Shown: positions 18,073 to 26,080 of the stretch, piece after piece
Layout of the letters: every line of letters starts with the position of its first letter
How positions within the stretch are numbered: position 1 is the stretch's first letter
Assembly (NCBI GenBank): GCA_949948735.1
Contig: CATLGV010000002.1
Span: 62,001 to 126,000, forward strand
Direction: 5' to 3'
Source of the DNA: an uncultured Lachnospiraceae bacterium
Lineage (GTDB): Bacteria > Bacillota > Clostridia > Lachnospirales > Lachnospiraceae
Length of the DNA: 64,000 bases
The notes under the pieces: model-generated
Told to the model about the DNA's origin: nothing
Databases searched by the model: none
What the model saw: the letters and a program-made list of their open reading frames with translations, nothing else
Position numbers and translations under genes: made by a program

Positions 18073-19064
18073 ACAGTGGCATCAAATTGTTTCTGTCCTA
18101 TTTAAGGATGTATGTCTGGTGGATGGGCATGCTTTTGTTTACGGGATTTGTGATGAGCGGCGTTATGGCGGTAAACGGGATTGCGATGGCGGAGATTTTC
18201 TATGGGGCAGGCGTGTGCCTGTTTTTACTGGCAGTGGCGCTTGGCATCGGATACCGGCATTTTCTTCGAAGATACAGGGAGCTGGAACGGCTGGAGAACA
18301 GCATTGCGGTGACGCTTGGCGATATGACGGCGCCCGCCAATCCGATTGAGGCCGAGTATCAGGAGCTGCTGCGGATTTTGATGGACGAAAAGGTTGGCAG
18401 GGAGAATGCCGCCGGACGGCGCGCAAAGGAGTTCAAGGAATATTTTGCCCTGTGGGTGCATCAAATCAAAACGCCGATTTCCGCGATGCGTCTGCTGCTG
18501 CAGGAAGGCGGCGCAGAGGGGGACCGCACGGAGGAGCAGGAGGAGCTGTTTCTGATCGAGCAGTATGTGGAAATGGCGCTCCAGTATATCCGTCTGGATT
18601 CCGAGACCAATGATTTTGTGCTGGAGAAGACGGATTTGGACAGCGTGATTAAGGATGCGGTCCACAAATATGCCAGGCTGTTTATCCGCAGAAAAATCCG
18701 GCTGCAGTATACAGACGTGAATGTCAGGGCTGTAACCGACGGGAAGTGGCTTACCTTTGTGGTGGAGCAGCTTCTGGCAAACGCGATTAAGTATACGCCC
18801 GCAGGGTGGGTTGCCATCTATGTCGAGGAGAATGCGCTGGTGATAGAGGACAGCGGCATCGGGATCCGTGCAGAGGATCTGCCGCGGGTTCTGGAAAAGG
18901 GCTATACCGGCTATAACGGGCGCGGCAATGAGCATTCTACCGGTATCGGGCTGTATCTGTGCAACAAGATAATGAAGCGTCTGAACCATAAGATAACCAT
19001 AACATCCAAGGAGGGCAAGGGGACAAAGGTCTGTATTGCGTTTCCGGAGAGCGGCATGGAATGA
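18069..19064 (+). CDS. bceS: Intramembrane-sensing histidine kinase, BceS-like
   Basis: A 331-residue kinase with two closely spaced N-terminal membrane helices (about 15-38 and 43-62) and almost no extracellular loop, as expected for BceS-type kinases that sense through their transporter. The H-box reads WVHQIKTPISAMRLLL, with Gln in place of the usual Glu, as is common in this subfamily. The ATPase domain has LANAIKYTP, IEDSGIGIR and STGIGLYLC. It pairs with the regulator just upstream. In contrast to the usual gene order, the transporter genes do not follow directly. Confidence 0.88.
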   Translation: MNSGIKLFLSYLRMYVWWMGMLLFTGFVMSGVMAVNGIAMAEIFYGAGVCLFLLAVALGIGYRHFLRRYRELERLENSIAVTLGDMTAPANPIEAEYQELLRILMDEKVGRENAAGRRAKEFKEYFALWVHQIKTPISAMRLLLQEGGAEGDRTEEQEELFLIEQYVEMALQYIRLDSETNDFVLEKTDLDSVIKDAVHKYARLFIRRKIRLQYTDVNVRAVTDGKWLTFVVEQLLANAIKYTPAGWVAIYVEENALVIEDSGIGIRAEDLPRVLEKGYTGYNGRGNEHSTGIGLYLCNKIMKRLNHKITITSKEGKGTKVCIAFPESGME

Positions 19065-19076
19065 TTACGTTTTGAG

Positions 19077-20453
19077 ATGGTGCGTATGAAGCTATATGAG
19101 AAAAAGCAAATCAATTGGAAAAATATGTTGTTTGATAACAGGACGCTGTTTGGGCTGATTTTGCCAATCATCATAGAGCAGTTTTTGAACTCCTTTATGG
19201 GGATGGTGGACACGATCATGGTTTCGACGGTTGGAAGCGAGGCAATATCGGCGGTGTCGCTTGTGGATTCGATCAATAACCTTGTGATACAGGTATTTTC
19301 GGCAATGGCAGCCGGCGCAACAATTATCTGCTCACAATATATCGGCAGCGGGAACAAGAAAGAAAGTAACAGGGCCGCAGGACAGGTGGTTTTTACGGCG
19401 TCTGTCATTTCGCTCTCAATAGCGGTGTTTTGCATTTCAGGCGGAGAGAGGCTTTTACGACTGGTATTCGGCGCCGTAGAGGCCTCCGTGATGGAACAAT
19501 CCGTCGTTTATTTTGTGATAACAGCTATTTCGTATCCGTTTTTGGCATTGTTCAGCGCGGGGGCTGCGTTTTACAGGGCGTCGGGCAATTCAAAGCTTCC
19601 GACGAAGGTATCTATTGCTTCCAATGTCATAAATGTAATAGGAAACGCAGTGTTTATCTATGGCTTTCAGTGGGGTGTTGCGGGGGCTGCGTTTGCGACG
19701 CTCTTATCAAGAGTATTCTGTACAATTGTGATTTTTTGCTGTCTAAGAAAGCCGGGACAGACAATTGTGGTAAGAGACTGCTTAAAGATCCGCCCCGATA
19801 TTTCGCTGATAGTGGCAATAATGGCGATAGGCGTTCCATCGGGGATTGAAAACGGAATGTTCCAGTTTGGAAAGCTTGCAGTCCAGTCCACCGTTTCGAC
19901 AATGGGGACGACAGCTATGTCGGCACAGGCGATGACAAATATTTTTGAGAATGTGAACGGCATTTTTGGCAACAGTGTGGGGATTGGGCTTATGACGGTA
20001 GTCGGTCAATGCATTGGTGCGGATAAGAAAGAAGAAGCAAAATATTATATGATAAAGCTGATGCGCATTGCGGGAATCGGGACATTTGTATCCTGTCTTT
20101 TGGTACTTGCAATCACAAGGCCCGTAGCATGGCTTGCCGGCATGGAGCCTGAAGCGGCACAAATGTGTTTTGAGCTGGTTGCCGCAATGACGGTTATAAA
20201 GCCCTTTATATGGGTAGGCGCATTTGGGCTGCCATATGGACTTCGGGCGGCCGGCGATGTAAAGTTTTCCATGATAGCTTCTGTCAGTATTATGTGGGGC
20301 TGCCGCGTGGCGCTTGGTATTTTTCTCGTAAGGGTATTTCAATTCGGACTTACGGGCGTGTGGATTGGAATGTTTGCCGATTGGATTGTCAGGGCAGTTA
20401 TATTTACGACAAGGTTTGTAAATGGGAAATGGCTTCGTTACAAGATGTCCTGA
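19077..20453 (+). CDS. MATE-family multidrug/sodium efflux protein
   Basis: A 458-residue integral membrane protein with about 12 hydrophobic segments. Typical MATE sequences are LILPIIIEQFLNSFMGMVDT in helix 1, GAGAAFYRASGN-like (GAAFYRASGN) and the C-terminal half repeat around FGLPYGLRAAGDVKFS. It exports drugs or metabolites in exchange for Na+ or H+. It starts 12 bp after the BceS-like gene without a clear ribosome binding site, so it may be translated by coupling. It sits between the kinase and its presumed ABC transporter. Confidence 0.9.
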   Translation: MVRMKLYEKKQINWKNMLFDNRTLFGLILPIIIEQFLNSFMGMVDTIMVSTVGSEAISAVSLVDSINNLVIQVFSAMAAGATIICSQYIGSGNKKESNRAAGQVVFTASVISLSIAVFCISGGERLLRLVFGAVEASVMEQSVVYFVITAISYPFLALFSAGAAFYRASGNSKLPTKVSIASNVINVIGNAVFIYGFQWGVAGAAFATLLSRVFCTIVIFCCLRKPGQTIVVRDCLKIRPDISLIVAIMAIGVPSGIENGMFQFGKLAVQSTVSTMGTTAMSAQAMTNIFENVNGIFGNSVGIGLMTVVGQCIGADKKEEAKYYMIKLMRIAGIGTFVSCLLVLAITRPVAWLAGMEPEAAQMCFELVAAMTVIKPFIWVGAFGLPYGLRAAGDVKFSMIASVSIMWGCRVALGIFLVRVFQFGLTGVWIGMFADWIVRAVIFTTRFVNGKWLRYKMS

Positions 20454-20479
20454 AGGAACCGAAAAGGGCGGGTTTTTTA

Positions 20480-20508
20480 TTGACAATCGCTATGGCGGAT
20501 GCTATTAT
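20480..20508 (+). promoter_or_regulatory. Promoter of the leader-peptide/phosphodiesterase transcript
   Basis: TTGACA (20480-20485), a 17-bp spacer and TATTAT (20503-20508) form a strong promoter directly after the MATE gene. Confidence 0.8.
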
Positions 20509-20549
20509 GATATAAATTTCGGGAAAAAGGAATTAAAGGAGAATCCAGG

Positions 20550-20612
20550 ATGAGACACAATCTGTATTCAAGACATTGTATGCACATGTACGACAGACGT
20601 ACCCGCTTATAG
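20550..20612 (+). CDS. Leader peptide of 20 residues in an attenuator
   Basis: ATG at 20550 follows AAAGGAG by 8 bp and encodes 20 residues (start MRHNLYSRH, end YDRRTRL), ending at TAG 20610-20612. It is rich in Arg, His and Met. The last three codons overlap the 5' arm of a hairpin (20603-20643), so a ribosome on this frame would block that hairpin. A terminator follows before the next gene. A regulatory peptide role is inferred from this layout. Confidence 0.6.
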   Translation: MRHNLYSRHCMHMYDRRTRL

Positions 20613-20746
20613 CCGTATGAGATATGCACGGGCAGATAAGCGGTAGGTCTTATTGTCTGATGCATAAACGGGAATGCAGGCTGCTTTTACAGATGGTATC
20701 TTGTTGAATCAACGCATCAGGCACAGGAACGCCCGGTGCGTTTTTT
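20603..20746 (+). promoter_or_regulatory. Transcription attenuator (competing hairpins plus terminator)
   Basis: Three elements are visible. A first hairpin pairs CCGCTTAT (20603-20610) with ATAAGCGG (20636-20643). A terminator pairs ACGCA...GGC (20712-20722) with GCC...TGCGT (20731-20741) and runs into six T (20741-20746). Between them, CTGATGC (20657-20663) is the exact complement of GCATCAG (20714-20720), which lies inside the 5' arm of the terminator. That pairing would act as an antiterminator. Terminator and antiterminator cannot form together, which is the signature of a regulated leader. Confidence 0.7.
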
Positions 20747-20811
20747 ATGCTATAGGAAAGTGCGACAGCGTAAATCATTTCAGGAAGAATATTGTCAGAA
20801 GGAGGCAGAAC

Positions 20812-21912
20812 ATGAAACAACAATTTCCGGATTACACCAACTGCATTGCAAATTTAGCCAACTCCATACTGCGGGCGTTTGGCATGGACGAGGGGCGGCA
20901 GAGCTTAAAAGCGTTGGATGCGTATCTGCAAAAGGACTACGAAAATATCGTGGTGCTTCTGCTGGACGGAATGGGAAAATCCATTATTGAGAAAAATCTT
21001 GACAGGGACGGATTTTTCAATACGCATCTGGCGGCGGTGTACAGCTCCGTATTCCCGCCGACAACGGTGGCTGCGACCACATCCGCCGCCACCGGACAGA
21101 ATCCGTGCGGGCACAGCTGGCTGGGCTGGGACTGCTACTATCCGCAGATTGACAAAAACGTCACGGTTTTTCTGAATCGGGAGACCGGGACAGAGACCCC
21201 CGCTGCGGATTACAATGTCGCGTGGACCTACTGCGGGTATGAGAGCGTGGTGCAGAAAATCAGGAAAAACGGGGGAAACGCGTTTGAAGTGGCGCCGTTT
21301 GCGGATCCGTTTCCGGATACCTTCGGCGAAATCTGCGGGCGGATTAAGGAATTATGCGGCCAGCCCGGCAAAAAATATATTTATGCCTACTGGAGTGAAC
21401 CGGACGGCACCATGCACCGAAAAGGGTGCTGCGGGCAGGAGGCAAAGCAGGTGCTTGGGGAGCTGGAGGAGGAGGTGCGCCGGCTGTGCGGGGAACTGGA
21501 AAATACCCTTGTAATCGTCACTGCGGATCACGGGCATATGGACACAAAGGGGACGGCCATAACGGACTATCCGAGGATAATGGAGTGTCTGGTGCGTATG
21601 CCGTCCATTGAGCCAAGAGCCCTGAATCTGTTTGTCAAAAAAGAAAAGCGGGAGCTGTTTGAGCGGGAATTTCGGAAGGAATTTGGCGATAAATTCCTGT
21701 TATGGACGAAGCAGGAGGTTCTGGACAGGAAGCTGTTTGGCCCCGGAGAAGAGCATCCGAATTTCAGGGGAATGCTTGGCGATTATCTGGCGATTGCGGT
21801 CGATGATTTGACCATTTACAGCACCAGGGAGGAAAAGGACTTTTTTATCAGCGTGCATGCGGGGCTTACGGAGGAGGAGATGGCGATTCCGCTGATTATA
21901 GTGGAAAAATAA
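20812..21912 (+). CDS. Alkaline phosphatase-superfamily protein (type I phosphodiesterase/nucleotide pyrophosphatase)
   Basis: A 366-residue enzyme without signal peptide. The ATG at 20812 follows AAGGAGG by 7 bp. Family features are the N-terminal metal site VVLLLDGMGKS, the nucleophile Thr in SVFPPTTVAATTSAATG, WSEPDGTMHRKG and the metal-binding TADHGHMD. It should hydrolyse phosphodiester or phosphoester bonds; the substrate is unknown. The gene is under its own promoter and attenuator, an arrangement more often seen before resistance genes aimed at the ribosome. It interrupts the Bce-like kinase/transporter cluster. Confidence 0.85.
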   Translation: MKQQFPDYTNCIANLANSILRAFGMDEGRQSLKALDAYLQKDYENIVVLLLDGMGKSIIEKNLDRDGFFNTHLAAVYSSVFPPTTVAATTSAATGQNPCGHSWLGWDCYYPQIDKNVTVFLNRETGTETPAADYNVAWTYCGYESVVQKIRKNGGNAFEVAPFADPFPDTFGEICGRIKELCGQPGKKYIYAYWSEPDGTMHRKGCCGQEAKQVLGELEEEVRRLCGELENTLVIVTADHGHMDTKGTAITDYPRIMECLVRMPSIEPRALNLFVKKEKRELFEREFRKEFGDKFLLWTKQEVLDRKLFGPGEEHPNFRGMLGDYLAIAVDDLTIYSTREEKDFFISVHAGLTEEEMAIPLIIVEK

Positions 21913-21913
21913 C

Positions 21914-21992
21914 CTTACAAAACTGTAAGAAACGATGTTGAAATGTAAGCTGAATCGATAGCGGCGTTTTTCCTTTTTTGCTAAGGTATAAA
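21914..21992 (+). promoter_or_regulatory. Promoter region of bceAB-like operon with candidate regulator site
   Basis: A perfect inverted repeat CTTACA-AAAC-TGTAAG (21914-21929) is followed by a third half-site TGTAAG at 21944-21949. A -10 box TATAAA lies at 21987-21992 with no good -35, as expected for an activator-dependent promoter. Binding by the BceR-like regulator is inferred. Confidence 0.6.
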
Positions 21993-22020
21993 TATCTTGA
22001 GACAGAAAGGGGCATGTAAA

Positions 22021-22779
22021 ATGGCAATTTTAGAGGTGCATAATTTAAAAAAGGTATATACGACGCGCTTTGGCGGAAATCAGGTGCAGGCGCTGTCCAA
22101 TCTGAATTTTTCCGTGGAGGAAGGGGAATATGTTGCGATTATGGGAGAGTCCGGCTCCGGAAAGACGACGCTGCTCAACATTCTCGCGGCGCTTGACAAG
22201 CCTACAGGCGGCGAAGTCCTGCTTGGCGGGAGAAATATCGTGACGATTAAGGAACGGGAGATCTCGGCATTCCGCCGTGACAATCTGGGCTTTGTCTTTC
22301 AGGATTTTAACCTGCTGGATAATTTCTCCTTACAGGATAATATTTTCCTGCCGCTTGTTCTTCAGGGCGTGAAGCCGCGGGAGATGGAAGAACGGTTGAA
22401 GCCGATTGTCGATAAGCTTGGCATTGGCAGTCTGATGAAAAAGTATCCTTATGAGGTATCGGGCGGGCAGAAGCAGCGTACCGCGGTAGCGCGGGCGCTG
22501 ATTACCAGGCCGCAGCTGATTCTCGCGGACGAGCCGACGGGGGCGCTCGATTCGAAGGCGGCGCACGGATTGCTGCGCATGTTTGGTGAGATTAACGGCG
22601 AGGGCCAGACCATTTTGATGGTGACGCACAGCGTCAAGGCGGCAAGCCATGCCAAAAGAGTGCTGTTTATCAAGGACGGCGAGGTATTCCACCAGCTGTA
22701 CCGCGGGGGCTTAAGCAACGAAGAGCTGTACGTGAAGATCTCGGATACGCTTACTGTCCTGGCGGCAGCGGCCGTTTAG
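22021..22779 (+). CDS. bceA: ABC transporter ATPase, BceA-like
   Basis: A 252-residue ATPase of the MacB/BceA type: Walker A GESGSGKTT, Q-loop FVFQDFNLLD, signature VSGGQKQRTAVARAL, Walker B LILADEPTGALDS and H-loop MVTHS are all present. The start at 22021 (MAILEVHNLKKVY) follows GAAAGGGG. It pairs with the permease 18 bp downstream to form a peptide-antibiotic sensing and resistance transporter, which probably signals through the BceS-like kinase at 18069. Confidence 0.9.
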   Translation: MAILEVHNLKKVYTTRFGGNQVQALSNLNFSVEEGEYVAIMGESGSGKTTLLNILAALDKPTGGEVLLGGRNIVTIKEREISAFRRDNLGFVFQDFNLLDNFSLQDNIFLPLVLQGVKPREMEERLKPIVDKLGIGSLMKKYPYEVSGGQKQRTAVARALITRPQLILADEPTGALDSKAAHGLLRMFGEINGEGQTILMVTHSVKAASHAKRVLFIKDGEVFHQLYRGGLSNEELYVKISDTLTVLAAAAV

Positions 22780-22797
22780 AAAGGGGGAGGAGGCGCT

Positions 22798-24825
22798 ATG
22801 AAAAAGCTGTATTTCCGACTGGCGGCGACCAATATGAAGAATAACCGTCAGCTCTATCTCCCTTATCTGCTGACGGGCATGCTGTCCGCCGCGATGTTTT
22901 ATATTATGCTGGCGATACAATATGACGACGGCATCCGGCAAATGCGGGGAGCCGGCAATCTCGAGGCAATTTTGATATTCGGCACTTATGTCATACAGAT
23001 ATTTGTCTTTGTGTTCCTGTTTTACACCAACAGCTTTATTATCAAGCGCAGGAAAAAGGAAATCGGAATATATAATATCCTTGGCATGGAGAAGAAGCAT
23101 ATTGCGCGGGAGCTTGCCATAGAGGCGGTGTTTACGGGCGTTGTCTCCACAGGCGGCGGTCTGGTGGTCGGCATTGTATTTCACAAGCTGCTGATGATGC
23201 TGCTGTACCGCATAACGGGACTTGTCACGCCGATACAGTTCTATGTGTCGGGCAAGGGGGTTTTCAGGACGATCGTGCTGTTTGGCGTGATTTACGCGGC
23301 GGCGCTTGCCTATGATCTGCTGCAGGTAAGGCTGTCCAATCCGATAACGCTTCTGCACGGCACAAGCGCAGGGGAGCGCGAGCCCAGGACGAAATGGCTG
23401 ATGGCGCTGCAGGGGCTGTGCTGTGTCGCGGCAGGATACTATATTGCGATTACCACGGAGAACCCGCTTCAGGCGCTGACGCTGTTCTTTGTGGCGGTCG
23501 TGCTGGTTATTGTGGGAACGTACAGTCTTTTTACGGCCGGCAGCATCGCGGTGCTAAAGCTGCTGCGCAAAAACAAGCGCTATTATTATCAGACAAAGCA
23601 TTTTACCGCGGTATCCGGCATGATTTACCGGATGAAGCAAAACGCGGTGGGGCTTGCGAATATCTGTATTTTGTCGACCATGGTGCTGGTGGCGGTGTCG
23701 ACGACCGTATGCCTGTATGTCGGTACGGAGGACGCGCTCAAAAGCCGGTATCCGGAGGAGATCGTCGTGTCAGGCACGCCCGTTTGGGGAGCGGACCATG
23801 AAAAGCTGGCAGAGGAGCTGCAAAGGACAATTGAAGAAAACGGCAGGACCGTGACGGCCCGGCGGGAATGTACCACTTTCGCGCTCTTTGGCATAGATGA
23901 AGGGGAGAACGGCCTCCGGCTGACACAGGACGACGGGGAGATTAACGTGAATTATGATAAGCTGGCAATGCTGGATTTCATAACCAGAGAGGATTACGAG
24001 CAGTATGAGCAGGTGTCGCTGGGAACGCTTGCGCCGGATGAGGTAATTGTTGTCGGAACCCCTGCGTACACCCTGCCGGAGCTGAAAGTGCTTGACAGGA
24101 CCTACCGGGTGAAAACCGTTGAGCTGCCCGACGAGGCCGTTGCGGACAGCAAGGACAGCGTCATTATAGGAAGCGGATATTACGTCATTATGGCGGACGA
24201 GGCGGCGTTTCGGGAGGTATATGAAATGCAGAGCGCATACTTCGGGGAGAATGCGGCACAGTGCAGATATGAGCTTCTTCTGGGAATTGACGGCAGCAGG
24301 AGCGAGCGGATTGCGTGCGACAACGCCGTCAGCGACAGGCTCGCCGCGATTGCATCTGATACCGGACTGACAGGCTGCCATACCGTCCGGGGCGAGTACC
24401 GTGAGCACAACCGCTCAGACTTTATGCTGATGAACGGAGGCTTCCTGTTTCTGGGGCTTTTCCTTGGCAGTATGTTCCTGATGGTGACGGTACTGATTAT
24501 CTTTTACAAGCAGATATCGGAGGGGTATGAAGACAGAGAGCGGTTTGCGATTATGGAAAAGGTGGGGATGAGCAGCCAGGAGGTTAAAGCGACCATCAGC
24601 GGGCAGGTCCGCATGGTGTTTTTGCTGCCGATTGTCACCGCGGCAATCCATGTGTGGGCGGCATTCCCCATGATAAGGCGTCTGCTGATGATGTTCGGGC
24701 TGATGAACGGAAGATTGTTTGCCCTGTGCATGCTCGGGACAATCATTGCGTTTGGCGTGATTTACTTTATTGTATTTCTGGCAACCTCGCGCAGCTACTA
24801 TAAGATTGTGGGAAATCAGATTTAA
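22798..24825 (+). CDS. bceB: ABC transporter permease, BceB-like
   Basis: A 675-residue FtsX-type permease with about ten membrane segments: one near residues 18-38, a group of FtsX helices, then a large extracellular domain of about 210 residues between helices 7 and 8 (about 320-540), the hallmark of BceB proteins. The segment KRRKKEIGIYNILGMEKKHI is the cytosolic coupling region. The C-terminal FtsX helices include FLFLGLFLGSMFLMVTVLIIFY. A strong GGGGGAGGAGG precedes the ATG. It works with the upstream ATPase against cell-wall-active peptides. Confidence 0.9.
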   Translation: MKKLYFRLAATNMKNNRQLYLPYLLTGMLSAAMFYIMLAIQYDDGIRQMRGAGNLEAILIFGTYVIQIFVFVFLFYTNSFIIKRRKKEIGIYNILGMEKKHIARELAIEAVFTGVVSTGGGLVVGIVFHKLLMMLLYRITGLVTPIQFYVSGKGVFRTIVLFGVIYAAALAYDLLQVRLSNPITLLHGTSAGEREPRTKWLMALQGLCCVAAGYYIAITTENPLQALTLFFVAVVLVIVGTYSLFTAGSIAVLKLLRKNKRYYYQTKHFTAVSGMIYRMKQNAVGLANICILSTMVLVAVSTTVCLYVGTEDALKSRYPEEIVVSGTPVWGADHEKLAEELQRTIEENGRTVTARRECTTFALFGIDEGENGLRLTQDDGEINVNYDKLAMLDFITREDYEQYEQVSLGTLAPDEVIVVGTPAYTLPELKVLDRTYRVKTVELPDEAVADSKDSVIIGSGYYVIMADEAAFREVYEMQSAYFGENAAQCRYELLLGIDGSRSERIACDNAVSDRLAAIASDTGLTGCHTVRGEYREHNRSDFMLMNGGFLFLGLFLGSMFLMVTVLIIFYKQISEGYEDRERFAIMEKVGMSSQEVKATISGQVRMVFLLPIVTAAIHVWAAFPMIRRLLMMFGLMNGRLFALCMLGTIIAFGVIYFIVFLATSRSYYKIVGNQI

Positions 24826-24827
24826 CG

Positions 24828-24851
24828 CCCCTAAAGGGATCCCTTTAGGGG
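24828..24851. terminator. Perfect 24-bp palindrome, candidate bidirectional terminator
   Basis: CCCCTAAAGGGA and its exact reverse complement sit back to back at 24828-24851, just after the permease stop. The palindrome also encodes the last residues and stop of the aminotransferase on the other strand. T-runs are poor on both sides (TTCCTTT on the plus strand), so terminator strength is uncertain. Confidence 0.5.
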
Positions 24852-26021
24852 TTCCTTTAAGATACCGCTTTCATTGATGACTGCAATCATTTCGCGCAGT
24901 GTTTCGACCGGAAGCACCAGCGCAAAGCGGACATAGCCCTCGCCCATGCTGCCAAAGGCATCTCCGGGCGTGCAGAGTACGCCGGTCCGCTCCATAAGCT
25001 CCATGCAGAATTCCTGCGATGAGGAATAGCCCCTGGGGATTCTTGCCCATGCGAACATGGTCCCCTGGCTTGTGCGGATGTCCCAGCCGATAGAACGCAG
25101 GCCGTCGCAAAGGACATCCCGCCGCTGCTGGTATTTCGCGCACTGCGCTTTTACGCCGTCGAGGGGGCCGGTCAGCGCCGCGATTGCCGCGTGCTGTATC
25201 GGAAGAAACATGCCAAAGTCATACTGGGAGCGGAGGAGCTTCACCGCGCCGACAACCTCCCTGTTGCCGACAATAAAGGAGACTCTTGCGCCGGTCAGAT
25301 TAAAGGACTTTGAGAGGGAAAACATTTCCACTCCGACCTCCTTTGCGCCGTCATAGGAAAGAAACGAGCCGCCGTAAGCGCCGTCATAAATAATATCGGA
25401 GTAGGCATTGTCGTGGACGACAATAATATTGTACCGCTTTGCAAATGCGATAAGCTCCCTGTAAAAGCTTTCGGGCGCAATGGCGCAGACCGGATTATAC
25501 GGATAGGAGACCATGATATACTTGGCGCGCCGTGCAATATCCTCCGGAATCTCGTCGAACCGGGGAAGAAAATCGTTCTCTTCCTTCAGATCATAGAAGT
25601 AGAGCTGGGCATGTCCGAAATAAGCGCCTGCCTCGAATACGGGGTAGCCCGGATTCGGAAGCAGCACGACGTCGCCGGGATTGCAGAGCGCCATGCCGAT
25701 GTGGGCAATTCCCTCCTGAGAGCCGTTTACGGAGGCAGCTTCGTCGTCGTCGAGCGCTACGCCGAAACGCCGCTGATAGTAATCCCTCAGAGCGGTGTGC
25801 AGCTCGGGCAGATCCTTCAGCGCATAGTGAAAATTGTCCGGATTCTGCGCGGCTTCTGTTAATGCGCTGCGGATGTGGTCCGCTACGGGAAAATCCGGTG
25901 TTCCCACGGACAGGTTGTAGACCTTTTTTCCGCTTTTGAGCAGCGCGTCCTTTTTCTCGTCCAACGCCGCAAAGATTCCTGTCTGAAAATGTTCAAGCCG
26001 CCGGGATACTTCAATGTTCAT
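24831..26021 (-). CDS. Class I/II pyridoxal-phosphate aminotransferase
   Basis: A 396-residue fold-type I aminotransferase, closest in look to aspartate/LL-diaminopimelate aminotransferases. Visible features are NLSVGTPDFP near the N-terminus, VNGSQEGIAHI, PNPGYPVFEAG, the Asn of SYPYNPVCA, the Asp-x-x-Tyr of HDNAYSD, the PLP-binding Lys in FSLSKSFNLTGARVSF (about residue 235) and the substrate-binding Arg in GYVRFALV. The exact amino donor cannot be told from the sequence. Its C-terminal codons lie in a 24-bp palindrome. It follows the HD-GYP gene by 59 bp on the same strand. Confidence 0.9.
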   Translation of the reverse strand: MNIEVSRRLEHFQTGIFAALDEKKDALLKSGKKVYNLSVGTPDFPVADHIRSALTEAAQNPDNFHYALKDLPELHTALRDYYQRRFGVALDDDEAASVNGSQEGIAHIGMALCNPGDVVLLPNPGYPVFEAGAYFGHAQLYFYDLKEENDFLPRFDEIPEDIARRAKYIMVSYPYNPVCAIAPESFYRELIAFAKRYNIIVVHDNAYSDIIYDGAYGGSFLSYDGAKEVGVEMFSLSKSFNLTGARVSFIVGNREVVGAVKLLRSQYDFGMFLPIQHAAIAALTGPLDGVKAQCAKYQQRRDVLCDGLRSIGWDIRTSQGTMFAWARIPRGYSSSQEFCMELMERTGVLCTPGDAFGSMGEGYVRFALVLPVETLREMIAVINESGILKEPLKGSL

Positions 26022-26080
26022 AGAGAATGCCTTTCTGATTGGGTAATCGCGATTAAAACGTAATTGCGAGCATATACAGG

